A DNA stretch of 64,000 bases from assembly GCA_017935865.1 (NCBI GenBank), contig JAGBGT010000118.1, positions 1-64,000 of the forward strand. The letters run 5' to 3'. Made by a program: the position numbers and the translations under genes. Of this stretch, positions 50,955 to 60,894 are shown one piece after another; the first letter of the stretch is position 1, and every line of letters starts with the position of its first letter. Source of the stretch: Ruminococcus sp. GTDB taxonomy: Bacteria; Bacillota; Clostridia; Oscillospirales; Ruminococcaceae. The notes beneath the pieces are model-generated. The model had not been told where the DNA came from, did not search any database, and saw nothing but the letters and a program-made list of their open reading frames with translations.

Positions 50955-51805
50955 ATTCCTGCTTGCTGCTTTGCTGCCGTGAGCGTGTTCTTCATCAGCA
51001 TCGCGATAGTCATAGGGCCGACGCCGCCGGGAACAGGCGTAATATAGCCTGCAACCTTTTCCGCAGACTCGAAATCCACATCGCCGCAGAGCTTGCCGTT
51101 CTCATCTCTGTCCATGCCTACATCTATGACAACTGCGCCCTCTTTTATCATATCCCCGGTGACAAACTTAGCCTTGCCGATCGCCACAACGAGGATATCC
51201 GCCGTCCTGCATATCTCCTTGAGATTTTTAGTCCTGGAGTGGCAGATAGTCACCGTGCCGTTCTTCTGGAGAAGAAGCATAGCCTGCGGCTTGCCCACGA
51301 TGTTGGAGCGTCCGATAACAACGCACTGTTTTCCGGTAATGTCAACTCCGGTGCTCTCGATCAGCCGCATAACTCCGGCAGGCGTACACGGCAGGAACGA
51401 ATACTCACCGATCATGATTTTTCCCACATTTACCGGATGAAATGCGTCAACATCCTTTTCCGGGGAAATCGCATTGATAACAGCCTTTTCGTCGATGTGC
51501 CCGGGCAGCGGAAGCTGAACCAGAATGCCGTTTACTCTGTCGTCGCGGTTCAGTACGTTAACGAGGTCGAGGAGCTGCTCCTGAGTGGTGTTCTCGTCCA
51601 GGGCATACTCAAATGACTGAAATCCCACAGCCTCGCACGCCTTTTTCTTGTTGTTTACGTAAACTCTCGAAGCGGGATCGTTGCCCACGATAACTACTGC
51701 CAGACCGACTTTCAGTCCCTTTTCGTCCTTGAGTTTCGCAGTCTCCTCCGCGACTTCCGCCTTTACTGCTGCGGAAACAGCCTTGCCGTCAATAATGTTT
51801 GCCAT
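50951..51805 (-). CDS. folD: bifunctional methylenetetrahydrofolate dehydrogenase/cyclohydrolase
   Basis: A 284-residue Fol[16 protein letters not shown] (catalytic Lys region), [13 protein letters not shown], the NADP motif [14 protein letters not shown], and [15 protein letters not shown]. It interconverts C1-folates for purine and methionine synthesis. The start at 51805 has AGGAGG before it; a longer in-frame start lies inside lgt. It follows lgt by one base. Confidence 0.95.
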   Translation of the reverse strand: MANIIDGKAVSAAVKAEVAEETAKLKDEKGLKVGLAVVIVGNDPASRVYVNNKKKACEAVGFQSFEYALDENTTQEQLLDLVNVLNRDDRVNGILVQLPLPGHIDEKAVINAISPEKDVDAFHPVNVGKIMIGEYSFLPCTPAGVMRLIESTGVDITGKQCVVIGRSNIVGKPQAMLLLQKNGTVTICHSRTKNLKEICRTADILVVAIGKAKFVTGDMIKEGAVVIDVGMDRDENGKLCGDVDFESAEKVAGYITPVPGGVGPMTIAMLMKNTLTAAKQQAGI

Positions 51806-51806
51806 T

Positions 51807-52961
51807 TTATTTATCCTCCTGTTTATTTTCATCGGCAGCGTCGTCTCCGGATGCCTCATTTCCGGTTTCAGCCGATTCATTTCCCGTTTCTTCCTGACCG
51901 GTCTTGTCCTCTGTCTGGTCGTCGTCGTCCTCATCGGGGAGGATGCCGATATCATCGTCGTCATCCTCGCTCCTGTCGTAGGCGTCCGCGCCCTTCATGC
52001 CCATAGCCTTGCGCCTGGACTCTTCGATAAGCTGCCGTGATTCCTCCGTACTGGCGTAGAGCACGTAGCTTTCCGGATCGCGCTTCACCTTTGATCCCAT
52101 AACTATAAGTAAAATAATGCTTGCCGCAAAAATGACAGCCGAAAGTGCCTGGGATACTCTTATACTGCCTATCATCAGGCTGTCCGCTCGGAGTCCCTCC
52201 ACAAAGAAACGTTCTGCGCCGTACCATGCAAGGTACATAAGGAAGATCTGTCCGTCATATTTTCTCCTCTTCGACCACGTTGACAGAAGCACGAATCCCA
52301 GTATGCACCACAGGGATTCATAGAGGAAGCAGGGGTGTACCGGTTTTGTCCAGTCCATGACCATTCCGCTGGCGTACAGCTCCTCGCCCATCTGCATACC
52401 GTTCATGACCGTGGATTGTATTCTTCCGCCGGTCATGCCCAGGAAAGAGTCGGTATTGCAGCCGAAAGCCTCCTGGTTGACGAAATTGCCCCAGCGTCCC
52501 ACGCCCTGACCGATGAGGAATCCCAGAACGCTTATATCGAGCATAGGCAGCATTTTTATTTTCCGAAGCTTGCATATCAGCAGCCCCACGGCAAATGCGC
52601 CGATAATTCCGCCGTAGATGGCAAGTCCTCCGTTCCGGGTGTTTATCACGGCTTTCAGGGTCGCGCCAAAGGAGTCTTTTTTGTAGTCGCTCCAGTTGAA
52701 TATGACGTAATACAGCCTTGCGCCAATAATTCCGCCGATAACCCCGCCCAGGATAGCGTCAATTGCTCTGTCGGCGTCGATGCCGAACCGCTTCATTTTC
52801 GGGAAGCAGTACAGCACAGCCAGAGCGAGTCCCAGGGTGATTATCAGACCGTACCACTGTATCCTTATGCCAAAGACCGTGAACGCCGTAGGGTCGATGT
52901 GGAAAGTCCAGCCCAGCTTCGGGAACTGGATTTCCGTTAGATCTTTTATCGTCTCAGTCAC
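51807..52961 (-). CDS. lgt: prolipoprotein diacylglyceryl transferase with acidic C-terminal tail
   Basis: A 384-residue Lgt that attaches the diacylglyceryl group to lipobox cysteines. Marks are [12 protein letters not shown], the signature [25 protein letters not shown] and [13 protein letters not shown]. About seven TM helices run to residue 290. The last 80 residues are a hydrophilic tail with Asp/Glu/Asn runs ([16 protein letters not shown]), which is not in most Lgt proteins. GTG start directly follows the ymfH stop, with GGAG five bases before it. Confidence 0.93.
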   Translation of the reverse strand: MTETIKDLTEIQFPKLGWTFHIDPTAFTVFGIRIQWYGLIITLGLALAVLYCFPKMKRFGIDADRAIDAILGGVIGGIIGARLYYVIFNWSDYKKDSFGATLKAVINTRNGGLAIYGGIIGAFAVGLLICKLRKIKMLPMLDISVLGFLIGQGVGRWGNFVNQEAFGCNTDSFLGMTGGRIQSTVMNGMQMGEELYASGMVMDWTKPVHPCFLYESLWCILGFVLLSTWSKRRKYDGQIFLMYLAWYGAERFFVEGLRADSLMIGSIRVSQALSAVIFAASIILLIVMGSKVKRDPESYVLYASTEESRQLIEESRRKAMGMKGADAYDRSEDDDDDIGILPDEDDDDQTEDKTGQEETGNESAETGNEASGDDAADENKQEDK

Positions 52962-54248
52962 TTAACTCTCCATCCTTTCTATAACGGACAGTACGAACCT
53001 GTCTTCTCTCAGCTCGTCCCGTATAAACCGGAGGACGTCCTCCGCCGTAAGCTCCGACACCGTATCTATGGCATCAAAGGGCTTGAATCCGCTCATTGCG
53101 CTGTTTATCATGAGATTTGCAACGGCTCCCACATTATTCAGCTCGCGTATAAGAGAGCCATAGAGGGACTTGCGTATCCTGCCGAACAGCTTTTCGTCGA
53201 TGCCCTCACGGGATATGCGCTTTATTTCGCCGAATATCTCCTGGCGCACGGCTTCCGGCTGAGCTGATTCACCGCTGAAAATTGCGGAGAAATAGCCGTT
53301 GCCGCTGAAGATCTCCCCTCCGAAGGTGGAGTTTATCAGACCTTTGTTCAGCATTCTGCCGTACATTTCGGAGGAGGCGTCGCCGATGATCGAAATTGCC
53401 ACAGTAGCCGCCATAAGCTTCTTTATATCGCCTGTTTCCGCCGGCGGACACTTGCATCCCAGTTGAAAAAGCGATGCGCCGACAGGCTGTTTTTCGTAGA
53501 TCTCCGGGGCAGCGATCTCCTCCGGCTCATCGGGGAAAACGCACTCCAGCCCCTTGTCCTCGCAGGGACGCAGCAGCTCGTCGCAGATTTTGAGGATCTC
53601 ATCCTCTCTGACGTTACCGGCAATGGAAAGCACCATGTTGTTGAGGTTATAGAAAGTGTCGTAGCACTTGTAAAGCAGCTCAGCATTGATCTGCGCTATG
53701 CTTTCTTCAGTGCCGGCAATATCGATCCTGACCGGGTGTTCGTGGTACATATTCCGCAGCAGATTGAAGAAAACGCGCCATTCCGGGCGGTCGTTGGTCA
53801 TGCGTATCTCCTGCCCGATGATACCCTGTTCCTTATCCACGTTTTCCTTGGTGAAATACGGCTTCTGGACGAAATCCAGCAGGATGCGCAGATTTTCCGT
53901 ATAATTCTTCGTGCACGAAAAGAGATAGCAGGTTTTGTCAAAGGAGGTAAACGCATTTCCGGCAGCGCCTGTTCTGGCGTAAAGCTCAAACACGCCGCAC
54001 TCTTCGTTTTCAAAGAGCTTATGCTCCAGAAAATGGGCGATACCATTGGGGACAGAGGTGTATTCCGCATCTCCGGCAGTCTTGAACATAGTGTTTACCG
54101 AGCCGTATTTCGTGCCGAAAAGAGCCTGCACCGTGCTGAATCCCGGCATCTCCCGGATAAAAATATCAAGACCGCTCCTATGCTTAACGTGTATGCAGGA
54201 TTCTCCGGTTTTCCGGCTGACAAGGAGTTCTCTTACATTTTCGCTCAT
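52962..54248 (-). CDS. ymfH: M16 zinc metallopeptidase, YmfH/YfmH-like
   Basis: A 428-residue M16 protein with an active zinc motif HFLEHKLFE (HxxEH) and the downstream Glu in the IIGQEIRM segment, followed by the C-terminal regions M16_C. With its inactive partner (next entry) it matches the Bacillus ymfF-ymfH pair, which takes part in the EF-P 5-aminopentanol modification pathway. The start overlaps the ymfF-like stop by four bases. Confidence 0.85.
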   Translation of the reverse strand: MSENVRELLVSRKTGESCIHVKHRSGLDIFIREMPGFSTVQALFGTKYGSVNTMFKTAGDAEYTSVPNGIAHFLEHKLFENEECGVFELYARTGAAGNAFTSFDKTCYLFSCTKNYTENLRILLDFVQKPYFTKENVDKEQGIIGQEIRMTNDRPEWRVFFNLLRNMYHEHPVRIDIAGTEESIAQINAELLYKCYDTFYNLNNMVLSIAGNVREDEILKICDELLRPCEDKGLECVFPDEPEEIAAPEIYEKQPVGASLFQLGCKCPPAETGDIKKLMAATVAISIIGDASSEMYGRMLNKGLINSTFGGEIFSGNGYFSAIFSGESAQPEAVRQEIFGEIKRISREGIDEKLFGRIRKSLYGSLIRELNNVGAVANLMINSAMSGFKPFDAIDTVSELTAEDVLRFIRDELREDRFVLSVIERMES

Positions 54249-55510
54249 TCTGTTTCCTCCTTGCTCAGCATTTTATATATAGTGTCAATTGTCAGCGACT
54301 TTGCAGCGTCTATAAGTCTCTCCCGGGTAACTCCAGCCATTTTGCGGAAGTACTCCTCCGGAGTGATTATTTCGCCGCTGCAAAAGACATCGAAGTACCA
54401 GGAAATGCAGCCGGAGGGCGTATCCTGCACAGCAAGATATGCGTTTTCCAGGGAAAGAAGAGCAGCGCCGATTTCCTCATCCGTGATATTTCCCTGCTTC
54501 ACTTCGTCGGTCTGACGGCATATCTCGTCATAAGCCGCCTGAATTTTATCACGCTCCACGCCGCAGTCGATGAGGAGATAATTCTTTGTCTCACTGTATC
54601 GGCAGGCGCAGTAGTAGCACAGGCTCTGCTTTTCCCGGACGTTTACGAAGAATTTGGATGACGGAGTTCCGCCGAGTATGACGGAGAGAAGCTTCAGGGC
54701 GAAAATATCGTCGGAGCTGCTTTTCAGCGCCAGCGCGAATTTGCTCTGCCGCACGTCCAGAGTCTCCTCCGCCACAGCCGTTTCAGGCTTCAAAGGGCTT
54801 GGAGCGCGGAATTTATACTGTCTGGAGCAGCGTTTGATCCCGGCAAAAGCGTTTCTGAACATCTCAGCCACGTCGTCGTTTTCCTCCGGAGCAACGTAGA
54901 AAATCTCCACCTGCGCTGTTTTCATCAGCTCTCTGTAGACCTTGTATGCGGTCTCAGCGGTAACATTTTCCGCGTCCTCCCGGCTTCCCGTCTCCGGATA
55001 TCCGGCAGGCTCGCCCTCAAAGGCTTTCTTGTGGAGTTGAGAAATGGCGTAGCTTCTCTTGTCGTTGATCTGACCGTCAATGGTGTCAAGCAGGTCGTTT
55101 TTAGCTATCCTGAAAGCTTCCTCTTCAAATGCGCCGTCAATGACGTTGGGGGAGAAAAGGCAGTCACGGATTATTTCAAGCATCTCCGCCGTAATGCTTT
55201 CGCCGTTAATTGCGAAGCGATCGTGAAGCCAGGAAGCAGAAAAGCTGACCGGCTGAAGATCTCCCCGAGAGGAGCAGGATGAACCGACAGATGCGCCATA
55301 CAGCGCCGAAAGCCGCTCGTTCATTTCCGCCAGCGTGGGGATATTGCTGTTGGATATTGAAAGAATATCCGCCGCCAGATATTTCGCTGCAGCAGTCTCC
55401 GGAGAAAGCTCCGTAATGAGCTTTACGCTGACAGAGCAGGTATTGAATTTTTCGTCGATAATAGTGGAAAAACCAATATTATCGCCAAGACTTATGCGTT
55501 TATAATTCAT
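54245..55510 (-). CDS. ymfF: inactive M16 peptidase homologue, YmfF-like
   Basis: A 421-residue M16-fold protein lacking the zinc motif: the equivalent region reads AKYLAADILSISNSNIPT. It likely forms a heterodimer with the active YmfH-like subunit. ATG at 55510 follows CGGAGAA; an earlier in-frame start is unsupported. It begins the ymfF-ymfH-lgt-folD group. Confidence 0.83.
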   Translation of the reverse strand: MNYKRISLGDNIGFSTIIDEKFNTCSVSVKLITELSPETAAAKYLAADILSISNSNIPTLAEMNERLSALYGASVGSSCSSRGDLQPVSFSASWLHDRFAINGESITAEMLEIIRDCLFSPNVIDGAFEEEAFRIAKNDLLDTIDGQINDKRSYAISQLHKKAFEGEPAGYPETGSREDAENVTAETAYKVYRELMKTAQVEIFYVAPEENDDVAEMFRNAFAGIKRCSRQYKFRAPSPLKPETAVAEETLDVRQSKFALALKSSSDDIFALKLLSVILGGTPSSKFFVNVREKQSLCYYCACRYSETKNYLLIDCGVERDKIQAAYDEICRQTDEVKQGNITDEEIGAALLSLENAYLAVQDTPSGCISWYFDVFCSGEIITPEEYFRKMAGVTRERLIDAAKSLTIDTIYKMLSKEETE

Positions 55511-55639
55511 AGATATTCTCCGTTCAGGGATGAGTTTGCATTTTTCGCAGGGATATGCGGTCACCCGAAAGGTTTTTGTCAATACAAGACTATTATATCA
55601 TAAAAAAATGTAAAATACCATATATTAAGATAAAATAAA

Positions 55640-55960
55640 TTATTTAACCATCAGTTCCGGGAGGCTGGCTCTGGTGTAGCTTTCCGCGGATTCCGGAAAA
55701 ACTTCCTCAAAAACGCGGTCATCGCCGATGATCTCCAGCTTTTTGCTGCGTTTAAGACGTTTCAGCCGGTATTCCAGGCTGGAGGCAAGGCTTCTGTTTT
55801 CGCAGCTCCACACAGCCTCCACCTCCTCGGGAGGGTCGGCACGGGTGAATTTTGCACCTTTTCTGCTTCCAAGATGTTCCCGGAAACGCCGCAGGGTGTC
55901 CGTGGTTATGCCGGTATACAGCCGTCCGCTCCTGCATCTGATAATATAGACGAAGTACAT
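55640..55960 (-). CDS. GIY-YIG nuclease-like protein
   Basis: A 106-residue single-domain GIY-YIG protein: VYIIRCRSGRLYTGITTDTLRR (YIG region), RFREHLG and the catalytic Glu in SLEYRLKRL. Such stand-alone proteins (YhbQ-like) cut or remodel DNA structures. Its ATG overlaps the tex stop by one base, so it is coupled to tex. Confidence 0.88.
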   Translation of the reverse strand: MYFVYIIRCRSGRLYTGITTDTLRRFREHLGSRKGAKFTRADPPEEVEAVWSCENRSLASSLEYRLKRLKRSKKLEIIGDDRVFEEVFPESAESYTRASLPELMVK

Positions 55961-58239
55961 TACCTCTTTTTGATTCTGAATGCGCTGTTGCTTATCCTGG
56001 ACGGGTCGAAGCCACGCTCCTCCTGTCTGGGGCGGCGGTCTCTTCTGCGTCCGCCGTTATCCTGCTTTCCTCCGGATTTTTTCTCGCCGTCGTCCAGGCG
56101 CATAGTCAGTGAGATACGGCTGCGCTTCACATCAACGTCCAGTACCCGTACCTTTACTACCTCGCCAACCTTTACAGCCTCAAGGGGATGTTTGATGTAG
56201 CGGTTGCATATCTGCGAAATGTGCACCAGACCGTCCTCGTGGACGCCGATGTCAACGAATGCTCCGAAGTCGATGATATTGCGGATAGTTCCCACAAGCT
56301 CCATGCCGGGCTTGAGATCCTTTATCTCCATAACGTCACCGCTTCTCAGCAGGGGAGGAGGCAGCTCGTCACGGAGATCGCGTCCGGGCTTTTTCAGCTC
56401 GCTGATAATATCCGTCAGGGTAGGCACGCCTATGCCCAGCTTTTCGCTGATATTGGAGATCCCGGCAGCCTCCGCCTTTTCGGAGATACCGGCAGCGCCG
56501 CCCTGGGAAACGTCGGCAAGGCTGAACGAACATTCGGCAAGAAGAGCCTCAGCCGCCTTGTAGCTTTCCGGGTGAACGGCGGTGTTGTCCAGCGGATTTT
56601 TACCGTCCCGGACTCTCAGGAATCCGGCGCACTGCTCGAAAGCCTTTTTACCCAGCTTGGGGACTTTAAGAAGCTCTTTTCTGTCCGTGAATCTGCCGTT
56701 TTCCTCACGGTAAGCCACGATATTCCTGGCAACTGACGCGTTAACGCCTGCAACGTAGGAAAGCAGCGAGTAGGAAGCCGTGTTCAGGTCAACGCCTACG
56801 GAGTTTACGCAGTCCTCTACGACGCCGCCCAGAGCCTCGTTCATGCGTGCCTGGGGCATATCGTGCTGATACTGACCGACGCCGATAGCCTTTGGCTCGA
56901 TTTTTACCAGCTCCGCCAGAGGGTCCTGGAGACGGCGTGCGATCGAGACCGCTCCTCTCAGGGTAACGTCGAAGTCCGGGAACTCCTCTGCCGCCAGTTT
57001 GGAGGCGGAGTAAACGGAAGCGCCTGCTTCGCTGACCACCATGTAGCTGACCTGCTGGGGTATCTCTTTTATGACCTCGGCGGCGAACTGTTCGGTCTCC
57101 CGGGATGCCGTGCCGTTGCCGATAGAAATTGTAGTTACGCCGTGTCTGGCGATAAGCTCCTTGATGGTTTTCTTGGAGCGTTCATATTCCGCCTTGGAGC
57201 TTGTGCAGTGGATAACAGCAGTGTCCACGACCTTTCCTGTGGCGTCGATGACAGCCACCTTGCAGCCGGTTCTGTATCCGGGGTCGAGACCGAGGATGAC
57301 GCTGTTTTTCAGCGGCGGCTGGAGGAGAAGCTGACGGAGGTTCGAGGCGAACACCTTGATAGAGCTTTCAGCGGCATTTGCCGTCATTTCCGAGCGGATC
57401 TCGCGCTCTATGGATGGGAAGATCAGACGCTTGTAGCCGTCCTCCGCAGCCTCGCGGACAAGCTCTCCGCAGGCATTGTTTGCCTTGACGTATTTTCCAA
57501 GGATAATATCCGTAGCCGCCGTCTCGTCCAGCGAAAGGGAAACCTTCAGGAAGCCCTCCTTTTCGCCCCGGTCAAGGGCAAGGACGCGGTGGTCGGCAAC
57601 TTTTGAGACAGGTTCTGAGTAGTCGTAGTAGTTCATGTATACGCTTTCCGCCTCGGCGTCCACAGCCTTGGAGACGATCTCGCCCTTGTCAGATGCAGCC
57701 TGACGGAGCTTTTTCCGCAGGTCGGCGTCGTCTGAGATATCCTCGGCGATAATGTCCATTGCGCCCTGAACAGCGGCGGCAGCGTCGGGAACCTGCTTCT
57801 CCTCGCTGATGAAAGCGGCAGCCTCTTCCTCCGGGGAAGTGCCGTCCGCCTGCTCCATAATTACCTTCGCCAGAGGGTCGAGACCCTTTTCTCTTGCTAT
57901 GCTTGCACGGGTACGTCTCTTAGGCTTGAACGGGCGATAGATGTCCTCCACCTCTACAAGAGTGACGGCGGCGGAAATGGCATTCTCAATTTCCGGAGTC
58001 ATTTTCTCCTGTCCCGTAATGGCAGTGCGGATCTCCTCCTTGCGCTTTTCCAGATTACGGAGATAATTCAGGCGGTCTGAAAGTTCGCGAAGTATCTGGT
58101 CGTCCAGCGAGCCGGTGACTTCCTTACGGTAACGGGCGATGAAAGGGATAGTCGCGCCCTCGTCGATAAGCCCTACGGTGTTGTCCACCTGCTCCTGTCT
58201 GAGGCTGAATTCCTGTGCCAGTGTTTTGTTAATATCCAT
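55960..58239 (-). CDS. tex: Tex-family RNA-binding transcription accessory protein
   Basis: A 759-residue Tex protein: N-terminal HTH-like region, YqgF/RuvX-like domain (VILGLDPGYRTGCKVAVID), helix-hairpin-helix pair (about 490-560, VGVDLNTASYSLLSYVAGV), and a C-terminal S1 domain (LVGTIRNIIDFGAFVDIGVHE). It binds RNA and RNA polymerase. The extreme C-terminus carries Arg/Lys/Gly-rich residues. It is between the alpha/beta hydrolase gene and the GIY-YIG gene. Confidence 0.95.
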   Translation of the reverse strand: MDINKTLAQEFSLRQEQVDNTVGLIDEGATIPFIARYRKEVTGSLDDQILRELSDRLNYLRNLEKRKEEIRTAITGQEKMTPEIENAISAAVTLVEVEDIYRPFKPKRRTRASIAREKGLDPLAKVIMEQADGTSPEEEAAAFISEEKQVPDAAAAVQGAMDIIAEDISDDADLRKKLRQAASDKGEIVSKAVDAEAESVYMNYYDYSEPVSKVADHRVLALDRGEKEGFLKVSLSLDETAATDIILGKYVKANNACGELVREAAEDGYKRLIFPSIEREIRSEMTANAAESSIKVFASNLRQLLLQPPLKNSVILGLDPGYRTGCKVAVIDATGKVVDTAVIHCTSSKAEYERSKKTIKELIARHGVTTISIGNGTASRETEQFAAEVIKEIPQQVSYMVVSEAGASVYSASKLAAEEFPDFDVTLRGAVSIARRLQDPLAELVKIEPKAIGVGQYQHDMPQARMNEALGGVVEDCVNSVGVDLNTASYSLLSYVAGVNASVARNIVAYREENGRFTDRKELLKVPKLGKKAFEQCAGFLRVRDGKNPLDNTAVHPESYKAAEALLAECSFSLADVSQGGAAGISEKAEAAGISNISEKLGIGVPTLTDIISELKKPGRDLRDELPPPLLRSGDVMEIKDLKPGMELVGTIRNIIDFGAFVDIGVHEDGLVHISQICNRYIKHPLEAVKVGEVVKVRVLDVDVKRSRISLTMRLDDGEKKSGGKQDNGGRRRDRRPRQEERGFDPSRISNSAFRIKKR

Positions 58240-58255
58240 TATTTATCATTCCTTG

Positions 58256-59224
58256 TCAGTTATTATCTGCGGTTTCTTCGGGTTCGTAGCTGTCTATGCG
58301 GTCTATCCAGGAGAACAGCGTCTTGGCGATGTCGCGGTAGACGACGATATTATTCTTCTCGTTGAGCACCTCGTGGCGCATACCGTCGAAAAGCCTGTGG
58401 GAAATGCGTTCATATCCGGCTTTTTCCAGCTTTTTCATTGATTTGAAGAATTTCTCCTCCGAGATCATCACCGGGTCGTCCCTGCCGGAGATGAAGCGTA
58501 TAGGCAGCCCGGGATTTCTGACTTCCCAGTCTTTTTTGCTGTAGCAATGCTGCAAGAGATAGAGCAGACTCTCATAGCCGTTGAGGGTATACCTGAAATT
58601 GCAGAGCGGGTCGGCATTGAAAGCCTCCACTACCTCTTTCCGGCTGCATACCCAGGATCGCGGCGCAGACCCGAAAGATCTGTTGAAAATTTTCTCCGAG
58701 ATCTCAAAGACCTTTTCGCTCCTGAAACGGCTGGTATCTCCCTGGACAAGAGCGCTGTTGATGGCGCGTACCGGGGCGGAGAACCGGCTGTAGGACGGCG
58801 ATCCTATAAGGATAAGTCCGTTTATGTCACTGTCATGCTTCTTTAAAAAGCAGCGTGCGCCGAGAGAGCCCATACTATGACCTATCATAAAGCAGGGCAG
58901 CCCGGGAAACTTTTCCCGGATGATGCTGTTGAGCTGAGCGATGTCGCTGACGAAGCCCTCGCCGCCATCCTTGAACATGAAGCCAAGGTCATCCTCCGAG
59001 CAGATACTTTTTCCGTGACCGCGATTATCATGGATAACTGTGATAAATCCCTGTTCTGCGAGATAGTCCATGAAGTCGAAGTAGCGGTCTTTGTATTCGT
59101 TCATGCCGTGAATAAGCTGTACCACACCGTAGACATCACCGGGAGGAACAGCCATAACAGCAGATATATTCAGTCCGTCGTGACCCGAGACAAAGCTCAG
59201 ATCCTTCATATCGGCATTGAGCAT
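58256..59224 (-). CDS. alpha/beta hydrolase (lysophospholipase/monoacylglycerol lipase type)
   Basis: A 322-residue serine hydrolase: LIHGMNEYKDRY, IHDNRGHGKS, nucleophile Ser in FMIGHSMGSLGAR, Asp in FISGRDDPV and His in GMRHEVLNE. It has no signal peptide, so it is cytoplasmic or membrane-associated. Likely a lysophospholipase or monoacylglycerol lipase. ATG at 59224 follows GGAGG; a longer frame start is rejected. Confidence 0.88.
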   Translation of the reverse strand: MLNADMKDLSFVSGHDGLNISAVMAVPPGDVYGVVQLIHGMNEYKDRYFDFMDYLAEQGFITVIHDNRGHGKSICSEDDLGFMFKDGGEGFVSDIAQLNSIIREKFPGLPCFMIGHSMGSLGARCFLKKHDSDINGLILIGSPSYSRFSAPVRAINSALVQGDTSRFRSEKVFEISEKIFNRSFGSAPRSWVCSRKEVVEAFNADPLCNFRYTLNGYESLLYLLQHCYSKKDWEVRNPGLPIRFISGRDDPVMISEEKFFKSMKKLEKAGYERISHRLFDGMRHEVLNEKNNIVVYRDIAKTLFSWIDRIDSYEPEETADNN

Positions 59225-59260
59225 AGTAAACCTCCTGTCATGTGTCAACAATACACTCTT

Positions 59261-59289
59261 ATTCTACCACAAATCCGGAAAAAAAGCAA
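59261..59289 (-). promoter_or_regulatory. promoter of alpha/beta hydrolase-tex group
   Basis: On the minus strand TTGCTT, 17 bases, TAGAAT. Confidence 0.55.
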
Positions 59290-59510
59290 GAGAAATTTTA
59301 CAAGAGGTTCTGATGCGTTTTATCCCAGTAAGTTCACAGTTCTTTCATAATGTGAAAGATTTATGAAAAAAACTTCTCCGGATTTATATATTCGTCTCAT
59401 TTTTATTTCACAAGGGCTGGGTATAATAACATCATCAAAGGCGGAAAGGTCTTTGGAATACTCAGAACAACGCCACATTAAGCGATGTGAACAAAAGGAA
59501 CGTGATTATA

Positions 59511-60839
59511 ATGAATAATAAGAGAGAGTACGATTTCGGAATTGAAGCTATGGAAGAAGCAGGAGGAACAGCTCCCGTCGGCGATGCGCCTAAGAAGCCG
59601 AAAAAGCGCTGGGCAATGAAAATTTCAGCCTCGCTTGTGGCTATGGCGATGGTTTCGGCAGGCTCTATCGGCATATACAGCAGAGTCGCCGGCAGCAATA
59701 ACTCTCCTGCACATGAAATAAGCGAGGAAAACGCAGGAAACAGCTCCGTTACGGCTGACGCCATGAATGTTATAAAAACCGAAAAGCCCGGAAGAACCGA
59801 GCTTACAACGGAGGAGATAGTAGAAAAGGTACTTCCGTCTGTTGTGGGCATCGAATCGGAATTTACAATGGTTTCCGACAGTAGCTCCAACGATTTCTTC
59901 AACGGCTTTGGCGGATTCGGAAATTTCGGCGGCTACGGCAATTACGGTCAGCAGGAGACTGAGGAGAAGAAATCCGTTGGCACAGGGACAGGAGTGATAA
60001 TCGACGAAAGCGGCTATATCGTCACAAACGCCCATGTTATCTACGATTCCCAGTACGGTGCGGAGCTTGCGGACAGCGTTTCCGTTATTGTTGACGGCGA
60101 CGATACCTATGACGCGGAGATCATCGGCTATGACACCGACTGCGACCTTGCGGTGCTGAAAATCGACGCTGACGGACTTACCGCGGCGGAGTTCGGCGAC
60201 AGCGACGCCCTCAAGCTGGGAGAAAGCGTTACTGCCATAGGAAATCCCCTCGGCTTTGAGCTGATGAACACGGTCACAAACGGCATAGTTTCGGGACTTG
60301 ACAGAAATATCACCATAAATGACAAGGCGATGAATCTTATTCAGACCAACGCGGCTATAAACTCCGGAAATTCCGGAGGGCCGCTTATCAACAAGTACGG
60401 ACAGGTCATCGGCATCAACTCCGCGAAGATGTCATCCAGCTACTCCGGCGAGGCTTCTATAGAGGGAATATGCTTTGCCATCCCGTCGAACAAGGTTTCG
60501 GACGTTGTTGACGATCTAATGGATTACGGCTATGTGACAGGCAAGCCTCAGCTTGGCATCACCTGCCAGGACGTAACTGAGGATATCTCAGAGATGTACA
60601 ATATGCCCGTAGGCGTATGCGTTTTCGAGGTAACTGAGGGCAGCGCGGCAGACAGGGCAGGTCTGGAAAAGGGCGATATCATCACTGCCGTTGACGGTAA
60701 GTCTGTGACCACAGCCGAGGAGCTGAACGCGGAAAAAAATCGTCACGAAGCAGGGGATGAGATAGAGATAAAATATGTCAGAAACGGAGAGGAGAACACG
60801 GTCACAGTCGAGCTTGACGAAAAGGCTCAGGAGGAATAA
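59511..60839 (+). CDS. htrA: HtrA/DegP-like serine protease
   Basis: A 442-residue S1C protease with an N-terminal cytoplasmic stretch, a TM anchor (about 38-60), a Gly/Phe-rich insert (NGFGGFGNFGGYGNYG) before the protease domain, catalytic His in VTNAHVI, Asp in TDCDLAVLK, Ser in NSGNSGGPL, and a single PDZ domain at about 345-430. It degrades misfolded envelope proteins. The ATG at 59511 is chosen; AAAGGAA upstream is spaced a little wide, and a GTG at 59487 is the alternative. Confidence 0.92.
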   Translation: MNNKREYDFGIEAMEEAGGTAPVGDAPKKPKKRWAMKISASLVAMAMVSAGSIGIYSRVAGSNNSPAHEISEENAGNSSVTADAMNVIKTEKPGRTELTTEEIVEKVLPSVVGIESEFTMVSDSSSNDFFNGFGGFGNFGGYGNYGQQETEEKKSVGTGTGVIIDESGYIVTNAHVIYDSQYGAELADSVSVIVDGDDTYDAEIIGYDTDCDLAVLKIDADGLTAAEFGDSDALKLGESVTAIGNPLGFELMNTVTNGIVSGLDRNITINDKAMNLIQTNAAINSGNSGGPLINKYGQVIGINSAKMSSSYSGEASIEGICFAIPSNKVSDVVDDLMDYGYVTGKPQLGITCQDVTEDISEMYNMPVGVCVFEVTEGSAADRAGLEKGDIITAVDGKSVTTAEELNAEKNRHEAGDEIEIKYVRNGEENTVTVELDEKAQEE

Positions 60840-60843
60840 CAAA

Positions 60844-60890
60844 AAACACCGCGCAAAGACGTAAGACAGGTCTTTGTGCGGTGTTTCTTT
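60844..60890. terminator. bidirectional terminator built from a solo MITE-family palindrome
   Basis: AAACACCGCGCAAAGAC pairs with GTCTTTGTGCGGTGTTT (one G-U) over 17 pairs with a nine-base loop and CTTT after it. It separates htrA and the convergent spoIVA, showing that the repeat serves as a terminator. Confidence 0.75.
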
Positions 60891-60894
60891 AGTG

